64,000 nucleotides of DNA from Sulfurimonas autotrophica DSM 16294 (lineage in GTDB: Bacteria > Campylobacterota > Campylobacteria > Campylobacterales > Sulfurimonadaceae). Positions 16,908 to 25,433 of the stretch are shown here, piece after piece. Every line of letters starts with the position of its first letter. The first letter of the stretch is position 1. Below the pieces are notes generated by a model that was not told the DNA's origin, did no database searches, and saw nothing but the letters and a program-made list of their open reading frames with translations. The DNA lies in the NCBI RefSeq assembly GCF_000147355.1, contig NC_014506.1, positions 806,001 to 870,000 on the forward strand, read 5' to 3'. The translations under genes and the position numbers were made by a program.

Positions 16908-17834
16908 TTGCAAAATATTCCACATATTCCGGTTTTATATAAAGAAGTTATAGAGGCTTTTAAAGACTTGAAAGAGGGTATTGTTATAGACTGTACCATG
17001 GGTTATGGTGGTCATTCATCTCTGCTGCTTGAAGCCAACCAGAATATAAAACTTATTGCAATAGACCAAGACCAGACTGCCATAGATTTTTCTTCAAAAC
17101 GGCTTGAAAAGTATGGAGAAAGAGTTAGTATACGAAAAGGGCGTTTTTCCGCTGTCATTAAAGAGATACTCCAAGAAGTAAACCCCAATGAAATAAAAGG
17201 TATCCTCGCAGATATCGGTGTCTCTTCTTTACAACTTGACCAAAAGGAGAGAGGCTTTTCTTATGAGAGCGATAATCTTGATATGCGTATGGATAAAGAT
17301 GCACAACTTAATGCTTCAAATGTTGTCAATGAGTACTCAAAAACTGAATTGGAAAGAATACTTTTAGAATATGGAGAACTCAGAAACTATAAAAAAATAG
17401 CAGATGTTATTGTGCAAAACCGTCCATTTGTTTCGGCAAAAGAGTTAAGCGAAGCAGTAAGACCACATATGTCTAGAGGAAAAAAGATTCATCCTGCAAC
17501 ACTTCTTATGCAGGCGATTCGTATAGAGGTAAATGATGAGCTTGGCGAACTTAAATCACTTCTGCAAAGTATAGAAGAAGCAAAACTGCCAGAAGCAAAA
17601 GTAGCCATTATATCTTTTCATTCACTTGAGGACAGAATTGTAAAAAAAGAATTTTCAAAGTGGTCAAAATCATGTATTTGTCCTCCCGAAGCGTTTCGCT
17701 GCAGTTGTGGAAACAACCATCAGTTGGGAAAAATTTTAACTAAAAAACCTATTATGGCACAGGAAGATGAGCTTAAAGAGAATGTACGAAGCCGTAGTGC
17801 AAAAATGCGTCTGTTTCAAATGGATGTAAAATGA
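16908..17834 (+). CDS. rsmH: 16S rRNA (cytosine-1402-N4)-methyltransferase RsmH
   Basis: Methylates N4 of C1402 in the ribosomal P site. The 308-residue product shows the HIPVLYKEV start, SAM-binding DCTMGYGGHSSLLLE near residue 27, ADIGVSSLQLDQKERGFSY, and the C-terminal ISFHSLEDRIVKK and RSRSAKMRLFQ blocks. The start is a TTG at 16908-16910 placed where homologues begin; TATAAT at 16871-16876 is a likely -10. It overlaps the next gene by four bases, the mraW-ftsL order of division clusters. Confidence 0.94.
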   Translation: MQNIPHIPVLYKEVIEAFKDLKEGIVIDCTMGYGGHSSLLLEANQNIKLIAIDQDQTAIDFSSKRLEKYGERVSIRKGRFSAVIKEILQEVNPNEIKGILADIGVSSLQLDQKERGFSYESDNLDMRMDKDAQLNASNVVNEYSKTELERILLEYGELRNYKKIADVIVQNRPFVSAKELSEAVRPHMSRGKKIHPATLLMQAIRIEVNDELGELKSLLQSIEEAKLPEAKVAIISFHSLEDRIVKKEFSKWSKSCICPPEAFRCSCGNNHQLGKILTKKPIMAQEDELKENVRSRSAKMRLFQMDVK

Positions 17835-18109
17835 GTGAAAAGAACGAATTATTAGATGAACTTGACACATTAGTAGCATCAAAACAAAAATTAGGACTCA
17901 ATTACTTTTTATATATGTTACTTGTATTAACATTTATAGCAATGTTTGCGTTTCCTAAGATTTATATTACACAGCAGATTTACTTTAAAAGTAGAGATAT
18001 CGCAAAATTGAAAGTAGAGTATGATACGCTTAAAGAAGAGAACAAACTCATCAGTGCCTCTGTTGAGTCGATAAAATTTAAAAATCAAATACTTGATACA
18101 CTCTTTTAA
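17831..18109 (+). CDS. FtsL-like division membrane protein
   Basis: A 92-residue product with a cytoplasmic N-terminus, one membrane helix (about residues 25-45) and a periplasmic coiled coil (about 55-85, SRDIAKLKVEYDTLKEENK). This is the architecture of FtsL/septum-formation initiator proteins that join FtsB and FtsQ in the divisome. FtsL sequences diverge strongly, so the call depends mostly on topology and on its overlap with rsmH, the usual neighbour. Confidence 0.7.
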   Translation: MSEKNELLDELDTLVASKQKLGLNYFLYMLLVLTFIAMFAFPKIYITQQIYFKSRDIAKLKVEYDTLKEENKLISASVESIKFKNQILDTLF

Positions 18110-18118
18110 GGAATTACA

Positions 18119-21100
18119 GTGATTCGTAAGTTTATAGAGTTTGCTATAGATAAACCGCTTTTAAATCATATATTATTACTATTTATTTTTATGCTCTCCA
18201 TCTTTGCATACATAAATATTCCAAAAGAAATTTTCCCACCTATGAATATGGATAAAATAACCATAAAAGGCGCTTATGCAGGAACATCGGCTGATATACT
18301 TGACAAGATGGTTGTGCAGACTATTGAAGATGATTTGCAAAATATTGATGAGCTTGAAGAGATAAAAAGCAGTATAAAAAACGGCTCATTTATTATCAGT
18401 GCAGATATCAAAAATGGTTCAAACAACATTACGGTGCTCAATGATGTTAAAGATGTTGTCAGCAGTGTTAAAAAAGACTTGCCTGCAGATATGAATGAAC
18501 CTGTTGCCAAAATTAAAACACATGCATTTCCTCTTGTTTTAATAGCCCTCTCAGGGGATGTATCAAAAGAGATGTTACTTAAACGTGCAGATGAACTCAA
18601 AACTGAGCTGAGTAAGTTTAAAGATTTAAGCGATATAACAATTCGCGGTGATGCGGAAGAAGAGTTAGATATAAAACTTAACCTTCAAAAAATAAGAGCT
18701 TATGGACTTTCCTCAACATTAGTCATAGCACAGCTCTCTAAAATAAGCTCAATTTTTCCTATTGGAACTATCAAGCAAAAAGCAAATCATCTTTATATTT
18801 CGACATATAATGGTGAAAAAACAAAAGAAGCGGTTGCCAATACACTCATAGCTGTAGGTGGAAAAAAGGTTAAAATAGGTGATATTGCAGAGGTTTCTTT
18901 TAAATTGAGCGATGAAGTAGAACTTTCTCATTACAATGGTGTGAGAAATGTTTCTATTAATGTAACAAAAAGTGAAAACGGTAATGCCATAGCTTTAGTA
19001 AAAGAGATAAGAAATCTTTTAAAAAAACAAGAAGCAAAACATTCTGACTTGGATTATAATATTTATACAGATACATCTGTCTGGATTAAAAACCGCTTGA
19101 ATACTGTCTTTTCAAATATAGTATTTGGTTTAATGCTTGTCTTCTTGGCCATGCTTGTTTTTATAAATAGAGGTATTGCTTTTGTCGTGGCTTTAGGAAT
19201 CCCTGTAAGTTTTATGATAGGTCTTATAGTCACTGAAATACTCGGTGACAGTTTAAATATGCTTTCTCTTTTGGGGGCATTGATTGCGTTGGGGATGCTT
19301 GTTGATGAAGCAATAGTGGTTGCTGAAAATATTTACAGGCATCTTGAAGAGGGAATGGATAGAAAAGAAGCTGTTATCAATGGTGCGGCAGAGATGTTTC
19401 CAGCTGTGCTCACAGCAACACTGACAACAGTTTTTGCCTTTTTACCTATGCTGCTGATGACGGGTGAGATGGGAATGTTTATAAAAATAATCCCTATTAT
19501 GATTACGGTGCTTTTACTCTCTTCATTATTTGAAGCATTTTATTTCCTGCCATTACATGCGCATGATTTTTTAAAAGTTTCTAAAGAAGGAAGTTTTACA
19601 AAACGATTTTGGCAAAAAATGTATGTGTGGTACAGTAAAGCATTGCATTTTCTTTTTAGAAGAAAGTATGTTTCCCTTGTTTTGATTGTTTTGAGCATTA
19701 TTTCTCTTGAATTTGTGATGATTAAAAATGCCAAGTTTCAGCTTTTTCCGGATTTTGACAATACTCAAATTTACGTATATGGAAAAGTAAATATAAATAA
19801 TGAACTTAAAGATACTGAAAAAATTGTAACAAAACTTGAAAATATCATACTTAAAAATATTAATGGCGAAAATGTCTCCTCTGTTACGTCTGTAATAGGT
19901 TTCAAAATGGATGCCAAAAATAGAGCTGAACTGGGTGAAAATATGTTTCATATTTTTATTGATTTACATGAGCGAGCACCTGAAAACTTTTTTGATAAAT
20001 ATATAAGCCCTTATCTCTCAATCGAATATAATCCAAGTGTCCAAACTCGTAAAAAAGATGCAAAAGCAATAGCTAAAGAAATTAAAAAAGAATTGGCAGA
20101 TCAAAAGCAAAATTTTGAAGAACTTGTAGTAAAAGTTCCTGGTGCCGGTGTTATAGCCCATGATGTTGAAATTGGCTTGAGCGCTAAAAATGGCAAGAAT
20201 GTTGTGCCGTATCTCAAAACTTTAGAAAAAGAGTTGTCCGGCATCAAAGGTGTATTTAATATAGCTGATGATGCAACTTTAGGCGAAAAAGAGTTAAAGT
20301 TACATGTAAACAGATATGGACAGGAATTAGGTTTTACCGAACAGGATATTTCCAATGAATTACGAGCATATTACCTCAAAGGTGAGTATGGCAAGTTGTT
20401 TAATGATAAAGGTTTGGTCCGCATACGGCTTGAAAGTAATGTTGATAAAGACATCAATTCAATAAATACAATAGAACTGCAGATTCCATCCTCAGATAAA
20501 TATGTAGCATTAAAAGAGATATGTGATTTTGAATATATACAAAGTTTTGTAACATTGAAAAAAGAAGATGGAAAAAGAGTGCGCAGCTTATATGCCTCTA
20601 CTGATAAAAAAATCATTACATCCTCTGAACTTATGAGAAAAATAGAACCGACACTGCAAAAATTTAAAAAAGATGACATTGTAGTAGATATAAAAGGGGA
20701 AGAAAAAGAGAATAACAAAAACAAAAAGGAGATGATGCAGTCTGCACTCATAGCAATATTTTTGATTTTTATTACGTTGGTGTGGCTCTTTGATTCTATA
20801 AAAAAATCTTTAATTGTTATCAGTACTATTCCTCTAGTACTTCTTGGTGTTTATGTTGGACACTGGCTTATGGGGCTCAACCTTACAATGCCGGGACTCA
20901 TCGGTATAGTAGGCCTTGCAGGAGTAGTTGTCAATGACGGTCTCATTATGGTTGATTTTATTAAAAATGCCAAAGATACTGAAGATCTGATGAACAGGGC
21001 TAAAACAAGACTCAGACCGATTCTGCTGACATCACTGACAACAGTGCTTGGCCTTTTAACACTCATATTCTTTGCTTCCGGCCAAGCAAAAATATTACAA

Positions 21101-21220
21101 CCAATGGCAGTATCTTTAGGATACGGTATTGCATGGGCAACAGTACTGAACTTACTGTATGTTCCACTGCTTTATGCCGTTGTATATAGAATTAAAGCAC
21201 CACAAGAAAATAAAGGATAA
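18119..21220 (+). CDS. RND-family efflux or transport protein
   Basis: A 1033-residue AcrB/CusA-type proton-driven pump with the usual twofold repeat: helix 1 near residue 15, a large periplasmic loop, a helix bundle (about 320-520), a second loop and a final bundle (about 860-1020). Typical motifs are LIALGMLVDEAIVVAENIYRH (with helix-4 acidic residues), GAAEMFPAVLTATLTT, and GIVGLAGVVVNDGLIMVDF. The GTG start follows TAAGGA. No membrane-fusion or outer-membrane partner gene is adjacent, so partners must be elsewhere. The substrate cannot be read from the sequence. Confidence 0.9.
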   Translation: MIRKFIEFAIDKPLLNHILLLFIFMLSIFAYINIPKEIFPPMNMDKITIKGAYAGTSADILDKMVVQTIEDDLQNIDELEEIKSSIKNGSFIISADIKNGSNNITVLNDVKDVVSSVKKDLPADMNEPVAKIKTHAFPLVLIALSGDVSKEMLLKRADELKTELSKFKDLSDITIRGDAEEELDIKLNLQKIRAYGLSSTLVIAQLSKISSIFPIGTIKQKANHLYISTYNGEKTKEAVANTLIAVGGKKVKIGDIAEVSFKLSDEVELSHYNGVRNVSINVTKSENGNAIALVKEIRNLLKKQEAKHSDLDYNIYTDTSVWIKNRLNTVFSNIVFGLMLVFLAMLVFINRGIAFVVALGIPVSFMIGLIVTEILGDSLNMLSLLGALIALGMLVDEAIVVAENIYRHLEEGMDRKEAVINGAAEMFPAVLTATLTTVFAFLPMLLMTGEMGMFIKIIPIMITVLLLSSLFEAFYFLPLHAHDFLKVSKEGSFTKRFWQKMYVWYSKALHFLFRRKYVSLVLIVLSIISLEFVMIKNAKFQLFPDFDNTQIYVYGKVNINNELKDTEKIVTKLENIILKNINGENVSSVTSVIGFKMDAKNRAELGENMFHIFIDLHERAPENFFDKYISPYLSIEYNPSVQTRKKDAKAIAKEIKKELADQKQNFEELVVKVPGAGVIAHDVEIGLSAKNGKNVVPYLKTLEKELSGIKGVFNIADDATLGEKELKLHVNRYGQELGFTEQDISNELRAYYLKGEYGKLFNDKGLVRIRLESNVDKDINSINTIELQIPSSDKYVALKEICDFEYIQSFVTLKKEDGKRVRSLYASTDKKIITSSELMRKIEPTLQKFKKDDIVVDIKGEEKENNKNKKEMMQSALIAIFLIFITLVWLFDSIKKSLIVISTIPLVLLGVYVGHWLMGLNLTMPGLIGIVGLAGVVVNDGLIMVDFIKNAKDTEDLMNRAKTRLRPILLTSLTTVLGLLTLIFFASGQAKILQPMAVSLGYGIAWATVLNLLYVPLLYAVVYRIKAPQENKG

Positions 21221-21222
21221 AA

Positions 21223-21660
21223 ATGAATTTAGAAATAAGCCGGGCACAGTTTGGCGTCAGACCGCCTGTTACAAAACCAATACCGGAATTTTTACTAGAA
21301 GTTAAAGAAGAAGGAATAAGAGAGCTCATTTCAAAACATTATGATGCAATTAAGCAGAGTGATATTAGCCATCTTTTTCCTCAAGACAATGCAGAGTTTG
21401 AAAAAGCAACAGTAAACTCGGCAGACTTTTTTATTCAAATATGCGGAGGACCTAAATATTTTAATACTAATAGAGGTGCACCGCAAATGGTTGGCCGCCA
21501 TGCACCGTTTAGAATTGATGCAAAAGCACGTCAAACATGGCTGGAACTTTACAAACCTCTTTTGAAAGAATTAAAAGAGCAGGGTGTTACAGAGACTTCA
21601 TTAAACTCATTTTGGGGATATTTAAATATATTTTCTATTTGGATGATAAATACACAGTAA
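21223..21660 (+). CDS. Truncated hemoglobin (group II-like globin)
   Basis: A 145-residue globin whose central region fits group II truncated hemoglobins: a FFIQICGGPKYF stretch, then RHAPFRIDAKARQTWLEL, where the histidine is the likely proximal heme ligand. Such proteins bind oxygen or NO and often serve in nitrosative stress defence, which suits a denitrifier. It starts three bases after the RND pump stop, so it probably shares its transcript. tRNA-Met lies downstream. Confidence 0.83.
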   Translation: MNLEISRAQFGVRPPVTKPIPEFLLEVKEEGIRELISKHYDAIKQSDISHLFPQDNAEFEKATVNSADFFIQICGGPKYFNTNRGAPQMVGRHAPFRIDAKARQTWLELYKPLLKELKEQGVTETSLNSFWGYLNIFSIWMINTQ

Positions 21661-21697
21661 CACTCCTATAATAAGGATTATATAAGGAAGCTCCTTG

Positions 21698-21703
21698 TAT
21701 AAT
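21698..21703 (+). promoter_or_regulatory. Probable -10 element of the tRNA-Met promoter
   Basis: TATAAT lies 21 bases before the mature tRNA 5' end, the distance expected for a tRNA promoter with a short leader. No clear -35 hexamer is visible, which is common in this group. Confidence 0.5.
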
Positions 21704-21724
21704 TCCGACCTACCAACAAAAAGT

Positions 21725-21801
21725 GGGTTCTTAGCTCAGTTGGTTAGAGCTCTCGGCTCATAACCGAGCGGTCGAGTGTTCGAGTCACTCAGAACCCACC
21801 A
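21725..21801 (+). tRNA. tRNA-Met (anticodon CAT)
   Basis: A full cloverleaf can be folded: acceptor stem GGGTTCT/AGAACCC, D arm GCTC/GAGC, anticodon stem CTCGG/CCGAG with loop CTCATAA, T arm GAGTG/CACTC with TTCGAGT loop, discriminator A and encoded CCA. Length is 77. The anticodon CAT and the paired first base point to elongator Met, but a tRNA-Ile2 read by lysidine modification cannot be fully excluded. Its 3' end is the probable integration site of the island that follows. Confidence 0.95.
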
Positions 21802-21805
21802 CTTA
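21779..21805 (+). repeat. Left attachment-like repeat in tRNA-Met 3' end
   Basis: The 27 bases from the T loop through CCA and four bases beyond recur at 25364-25390 with two mismatches, both C to T. The intact copy inside the functional tRNA is the natural chromosomal target for a tyrosine integrase. Confidence 0.8.
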
Positions 21806-22128
21806 CAAACTCTCTTAATAACGATAATTTAAGATATTTTCAAACTACTTTTACAATAATATTTTTCAACAAATAGATAAAAATATGCATAAATTTGATA
21901 AAATTTGTAAAAAAGCAACACTTTTATTCATGTTGCAAAAAAATGATAAATTTCAACTGCAACCTATTCCAATTTTAGGCTTTTACATATCTGACCCTAT
22001 CATTATATTTAACTGTTATCTATCCTTTGTTTGACAACATGAGAATATTCAAACTACTATGATCTATGCCGGAATGATGATGGGGCTATGATTGAGGCGG
22101 TTAATATGAGTTGAAGTTGTAACTGCAT
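21806..22128. other. Gene-free AT-rich stretch inside the island
   Basis: About 320 bases between the tRNA and the toxin promoter. It holds only very short open frames, including fragments such as a ten-codon ATG frame near 22060. I see no RNA gene, repeat array or convincing gene remnant. Confidence 0.5.
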
Positions 22129-22163
22129 TTGACAATCAAATTTGAATTGTATATAATAACAAT
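22129..22163 (+). promoter_or_regulatory. Consensus promoter and operator-like repeats of brnTA
   Basis: TTGACA (22129-22134) and TATAAT (22152-22157) are both perfect and 17 bases apart. Between them is the palindrome TCAAATTTGA (22136-22145), and ATTGT-N8-ACAAT (22146-22163) covers the -10. These are good candidate sites for autorepression by the BrnT-BrnA complex. Confidence 0.75.
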
Positions 22164-22177
22164 ATACAAGGATAGAG

Positions 22178-22477
22178 ATGGAATTTGATTGTTTAGACAC
22201 AAAAGCTATTGTTGGTTTTGAATGGGATGAAGGAAATACCCATAAAAATGAAAAGAAACATGGACTGAAGTGGACAACAATTGAAGAGATATTTTTTAAT
22301 GAGCCATTACTTGTTGTAGAGGATTTTAAAAACTCCCTTGGTGAGTGTAGATGTGTAGCGTTAGGGAAGAATGATTTTGATGATTTGATTACAGTTATTT
22401 TTACCTTACGAGAGAAAAAAATCAGAGTAATCTCTGCAAGAGCTATGAGGAAAAAAGAGAGGATAATTTATGAATAA
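22178..22477 (+). CDS. brnT: BrnT-family type II toxin
   Basis: A 99-residue ribonuclease toxin of the RelE-like fold. Family features are FEWDEGNTHKNEKKHGLKW at about residues 14-32, a central EDFKNSLGECRCVALGKN region, and IRVISARAMRKKERIIYE at the C-terminus. AAGGAT precedes the ATG. It overlaps the antitoxin gene by eight bases, the usual toxin-first order of BrnTA. When free it would cut RNA and stop growth; in the pair it is held by BrnA. Confidence 0.9.
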   Translation: MEFDCLDTKAIVGFEWDEGNTHKNEKKHGLKWTTIEEIFFNEPLLVVEDFKNSLGECRCVALGKNDFDDLITVIFTLREKKIRVISARAMRKKERIIYE

Positions 22478-22733
22478 GCTTAAAACATTACCTAAATTTA
22501 AAAATGAAATAGAAGAGGCAGCTTTTTGGGATGAGCATGATGTGACTGACTATTATGATATGGAACAAGCAAAGCCTGTTAGGTTCTCACATCTAAAAAA
22601 GACAACTAAAAGTATATCTCTTCGTCTGCCTGTAGATATGATAGAAGAGTTAAAAGTTAAAGCTAATGCGATGGATGTGCCTTATCAATCGCTTATTAAA
22701 ATGTTTTTAACTAACGCTCTTAAAACTGCTTAG
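22470..22733 (+). CDS. brnA: BrnA-family antitoxin
   Basis: An 87-residue partner of BrnT. The N-terminal half (FKNEIEEAAFWDEHDVTDYY) is the toxin-binding segment typical of BrnA/CopG-type antitoxins. The C-terminal half (KSISLRLPVDMIEELKVKA) is a ribbon-helix-helix DNA-binding domain that would repress the brnTA promoter. The start overlaps the toxin end. Confidence 0.9.
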   Translation: MNKLKTLPKFKNEIEEAAFWDEHDVTDYYDMEQAKPVRFSHLKKTTKSISLRLPVDMIEELKVKANAMDVPYQSLIKMFLTNALKTA

Positions 22734-22792
22734 TGATAATTTTTGAGAATCAGTTTATTGTCAATGCAATTACTGAATTAAAGTTTGTTTAG

Positions 22793-22902
22793 TTTATTGG
22801 GGACATTCCACTTCCAGAATCTGGCCGGTTGCACTGGGTATGCCACTTGCTCTGCTACTTTTAATGACTTTTGTATGGATACGAAGAAAAAAGAATGTGT
22901 AA
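22793..22902 (+). pseudogene. Remnant of a CorA-like transporter C-terminus
   Basis: Two reading frames join across about position 22822: GDIPLPES in one and WPVALGMPLALLLLMTF, then WIRRKKNV and stop, in the next. A short polar loop followed by a last membrane helix and basic tail resembles the C-terminus of CorA/ZntB metal transporters. No start, GMN motif or upstream domain remains. Identification is tentative. Confidence 0.35.
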
Positions 22903-22998
22903 AAAAATATGAGTTGACTCAACATCTATAAAGTGATTATTGAGTATATCATTTTACAGTTTATATAGTTGCAGAAATTAGAAAAAACGGATCATCAA

Positions 22999-25026
22999 AT
23001 GTCAGATATACTGAACCATTCTATTTTACCCTTTGTTGAGCATTTTCAGCATTATGCTGTATGGGTGGTCTTTTTTGCAGCATTCAGTGAAACACTGATC
23101 GGTCTTGGTTTTTTATTACCTGGATCAACATTCCTACTTCTTCTCGGTGTTCTGGCGGGGCAGGGATATTTTGATATTACATCACTGCTGCTGTTTGCAG
23201 TAGCAGGAGCTTATCTTGGAGATATTACCAACTATCATATCGGTAAACATTATGGTACTGCACTATTGGGTAAAACATGGATGCCTTTTTCCAATGAGCA
23301 ACTTAGTAGAGCTCATAAGTTTTTAAATACACATGGGGCAAAGTCTGTTTTTTTAGCACGTTTTTTACCCGGATTAAAAGAAAGTGTGCCTTTTCTTGCA
23401 GGTTCTGTGAAAATGAAACAAAGTAAATTCCTATTTTGGGATTTCTTTGGAACAATTGGCTGGAGCTTTGAAGTTATTGGCATAGGATATCTTTTCTCTG
23501 CATCACTTGTCCTTGCACAAATATGGCTGGGTCGTACGATCACTGTCCTAGCTATACTCATTTTTCTTTTAGCCCTGCTATATCTCTTAAAACAGTTTGT
23601 TGTAAGCAATGCACACTCAGCCAAAATAGTACTGCTCTCATTGTGCCACTCTTTTTTACGAAATCCTTTTGTATCAGGAATAATAAAAGCCCATCCTAAA
23701 TCCGCAGTATTCATCAAAAGTCGTTTTGATCAAACAGAATTTTATGGCTTGCCGCTTACACTGCTTGGTGTTGCATTGGTTTTTGTACTTGCTCTTTTTA
23801 CTGGTATTATCGAAGATTTTCTTACTCAGGATCCAATTGTGTATGTTGATCACATTGTTGCCAACCTCATGGTGGGATGGAGAACACCAGAGATAACCAA
23901 TTTCTTTACCTGGATCACCTATCTTGGTAGTAAAGATATTGTTATGCTTTTTCTTGCAGCAGCTACCATTGTTTTAGTTTTATATAAAAAATATAATGAC
24001 TTTGTTGCACTCTATCTTTCTGTTTTGGGATCAGCTGTTTTTCTGTATTTATGTAAACTTGTTTTTCAGCGCCCACGGCCAGAAACAGCACTCTATATTG
24101 AATCATCTTACTCCTTTCCAAGTGGACATGCGACTATTGCTGTAGCATTTTACGGGTTTTTAGGCTATCTTCTGATACGGCATGTAGATGCTTTAAAAAG
24201 CAAGATCAACATATTTTTTATTACAACTATTTTAGTTCTGTTGATTGGTTTAAGTCGTATATATCTGGGAGAGCACTATATCAGTGATGTCTACAGCGGA
24301 TATTTGATAGGTTCTTTGTGGGTGATTACAGCAATTGTTTTACTACAATGGCTCTCTTACCAAAAGTTTTTTCTGCAGGATAAACCTTTTGGTAAAGCAA
24401 AAACAATTAGTATAACAGTAGCATCCATAGGAGTAGGACTTTTTCTGTTTTCTGGTTTGAATGTTGATTACAAACTTGCCGTTCATCCCAAAATAAAAAT
24501 AGTCAAACTCGATAAGTTCAAAACATTGTTTGATATAAATTCCAACAGGTTTGCTCAAAACATCTTTGGTTTTGACTCTCAATCGATAAATATCATTATA
24601 ACAGTAGAGCAGAAAGAAGAGATCTGCCCTATTCTGAAAAAAGTCGGCTGGAAAGATCTGCACAATAATGAAAATCTCAATATACCTATCTTCTGGCAGG
24701 CTAAAGAACCGATATGCAGTTTGAATATGAAGAAAGAAAGCAGACTGTATATATTGCAAATATGGGATACAAATGCATTATATAAAGGTAAGCGGGTATA
24801 TGTTACCGGTGCCAATGCCATTGTAGGTGAACGGTGGGGCATTATACCGGTTTTTATAAAAGATCTTGACGATGCCAGAGATTTTGTAGTGAAGGATCTT
24901 CTAATGAAGGCCCATTTCAAAAAGGATAAACCTGTTCAGATAAATAAACCTTTTATCAAAGAGAATCTTTTTGGAGATTCCTATTTTAGCGATGGAGGGG
25001 CGGAGGTGTTATTGCTTGAAAAATAA
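22999..25026 (+). CDS. DedA - PAP2 phosphatase - LssY-like membrane protein
   Basis: A fused integral membrane protein of about 675 residues. The first 200 residues are a DedA/SNARE-associated domain (FLLPGSTFLLLLGVLAGQG, RFLPGLKESVPFLAG). The middle is a PAP2 lipid phosphatase with all three motifs: KLVFQRPRP, PSGHAT and SRIYLGEHYISD. The last 170 residues form an LssY C-terminal-like domain with GANAIVGERWG. The predicted task is dephosphorylation of polyprenyl or phospholipid phosphates together with lipid handling. A TTG at 22969 would add ten residues; neither start has a strong ribosome site. It is the main cargo of the tRNA-Met island. Confidence 0.85.
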   Translation: MSDILNHSILPFVEHFQHYAVWVVFFAAFSETLIGLGFLLPGSTFLLLLGVLAGQGYFDITSLLLFAVAGAYLGDITNYHIGKHYGTALLGKTWMPFSNEQLSRAHKFLNTHGAKSVFLARFLPGLKESVPFLAGSVKMKQSKFLFWDFFGTIGWSFEVIGIGYLFSASLVLAQIWLGRTITVLAILIFLLALLYLLKQFVVSNAHSAKIVLLSLCHSFLRNPFVSGIIKAHPKSAVFIKSRFDQTEFYGLPLTLLGVALVFVLALFTGIIEDFLTQDPIVYVDHIVANLMVGWRTPEITNFFTWITYLGSKDIVMLFLAAATIVLVLYKKYNDFVALYLSVLGSAVFLYLCKLVFQRPRPETALYIESSYSFPSGHATIAVAFYGFLGYLLIRHVDALKSKINIFFITTILVLLIGLSRIYLGEHYISDVYSGYLIGSLWVITAIVLLQWLSYQKFFLQDKPFGKAKTISITVASIGVGLFLFSGLNVDYKLAVHPKIKIVKLDKFKTLFDINSNRFAQNIFGFDSQSINIIITVEQKEEICPILKKVGWKDLHNNENLNIPIFWQAKEPICSLNMKKESRLYILQIWDTNALYKGKRVYVTGANAIVGERWGIIPVFIKDLDDARDFVVKDLLMKAHFKKDKPVQINKPFIKENLFGDSYFSDGGAEVLLLEK

Positions 25027-25059
25027 TACCAGATCATTCATGCATACAGATATACCTCA

Positions 25060-25326
25060 AGGGCAGGCTTCGCGCATTTCGATTTTACAGTTGGTGTAAA
25101 TTGCAGGTAGACAGAAGAACTTTCTACATTGGAGTTTGTAAAACGCAAAGAGAATATTATATTACTTGGACAATCAGATGTTGGAAAAACTCATTTGACG
25201 ATTGCATCTGCTTATGTTGCTGTACAAAAACACATTTTAGTAAGTTTCAACAAAATTATACTCTTTTTTGCTACAATGTTGAAACGATTGAGAATATCTA
25301 AAACTCCAATAATAAAGGAATTGTAG
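25060..25326 (+). pseudogene. Fragment of IS21-type istB helper ATPase
   Basis: From 25060 the frame reads RAGFAHFDF, then after a TAG stop at 25108-25110 it continues TEELSTLEFVKRKENIILLG and QSDVGKTHLTIASAYVA, matching the N-terminal and Walker A region of IstB (TLEF..RKEN..LLG..GVGKTHLA). The match decays after about 25235. No istA and no terminal repeats are visible. It is a dead insertion-sequence remnant next to the right attachment repeat. Confidence 0.65.
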
Positions 25327-25363
25327 GGCTTTGTTGAAGTCTGAAAAAGTGTTTTATTTGGTC

Positions 25364-25390
25364 TTCGAGTCATTCAGAACCCACTACTTA
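25364..25390 (+). repeat. Right attachment-like repeat (partial tRNA-Met copy)
   Basis: Copies the tRNA-Met T-arm, acceptor 3' strand and four following bases with two C-to-T changes relative to 21779-21805. One change destroys the encoded CCA. Only the tRNA 3' end is present, so it is not a second tRNA gene. Confidence 0.8.
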
Positions 25391-25433
25391 TATCGTTTCC
25401 AAAAATAATTAAAAATTTCAGTATAATTCTTCT

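Larger units (their letters stand above)
21779..25390. mobile_element. 3.6 kb genomic island in tRNA-Met, integrase lost
   Basis: The segment is bounded by direct repeats of the tRNA 3' end. It contains a BrnT/BrnA toxin-antitoxin pair, a CorA-like remnant, a large DedA-PAP2-LssY gene and an istB remnant. No integrase is present, so it is probably a decayed or cassette-like island that can no longer move by itself. Flanking genes on both sides are ordinary chromosomal genes. Confidence 0.7.

Noticed and set aside
23313-23717. 134-codon minus-strand frame
   Set aside because: Antisense to the DedA-PAP2 gene, with no recognisable domain.
24343-24759. 138-codon minus-strand frame
   Set aside because: Antisense to the LssY-like part of the DedA-PAP2 gene; low-complexity Phe/Tyr/Ile-rich product.
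25101-25301. 66-codon frame overlapping the istB remnant
   Set aside because: Out of frame with the IstB similarity and without any protein-like pattern.
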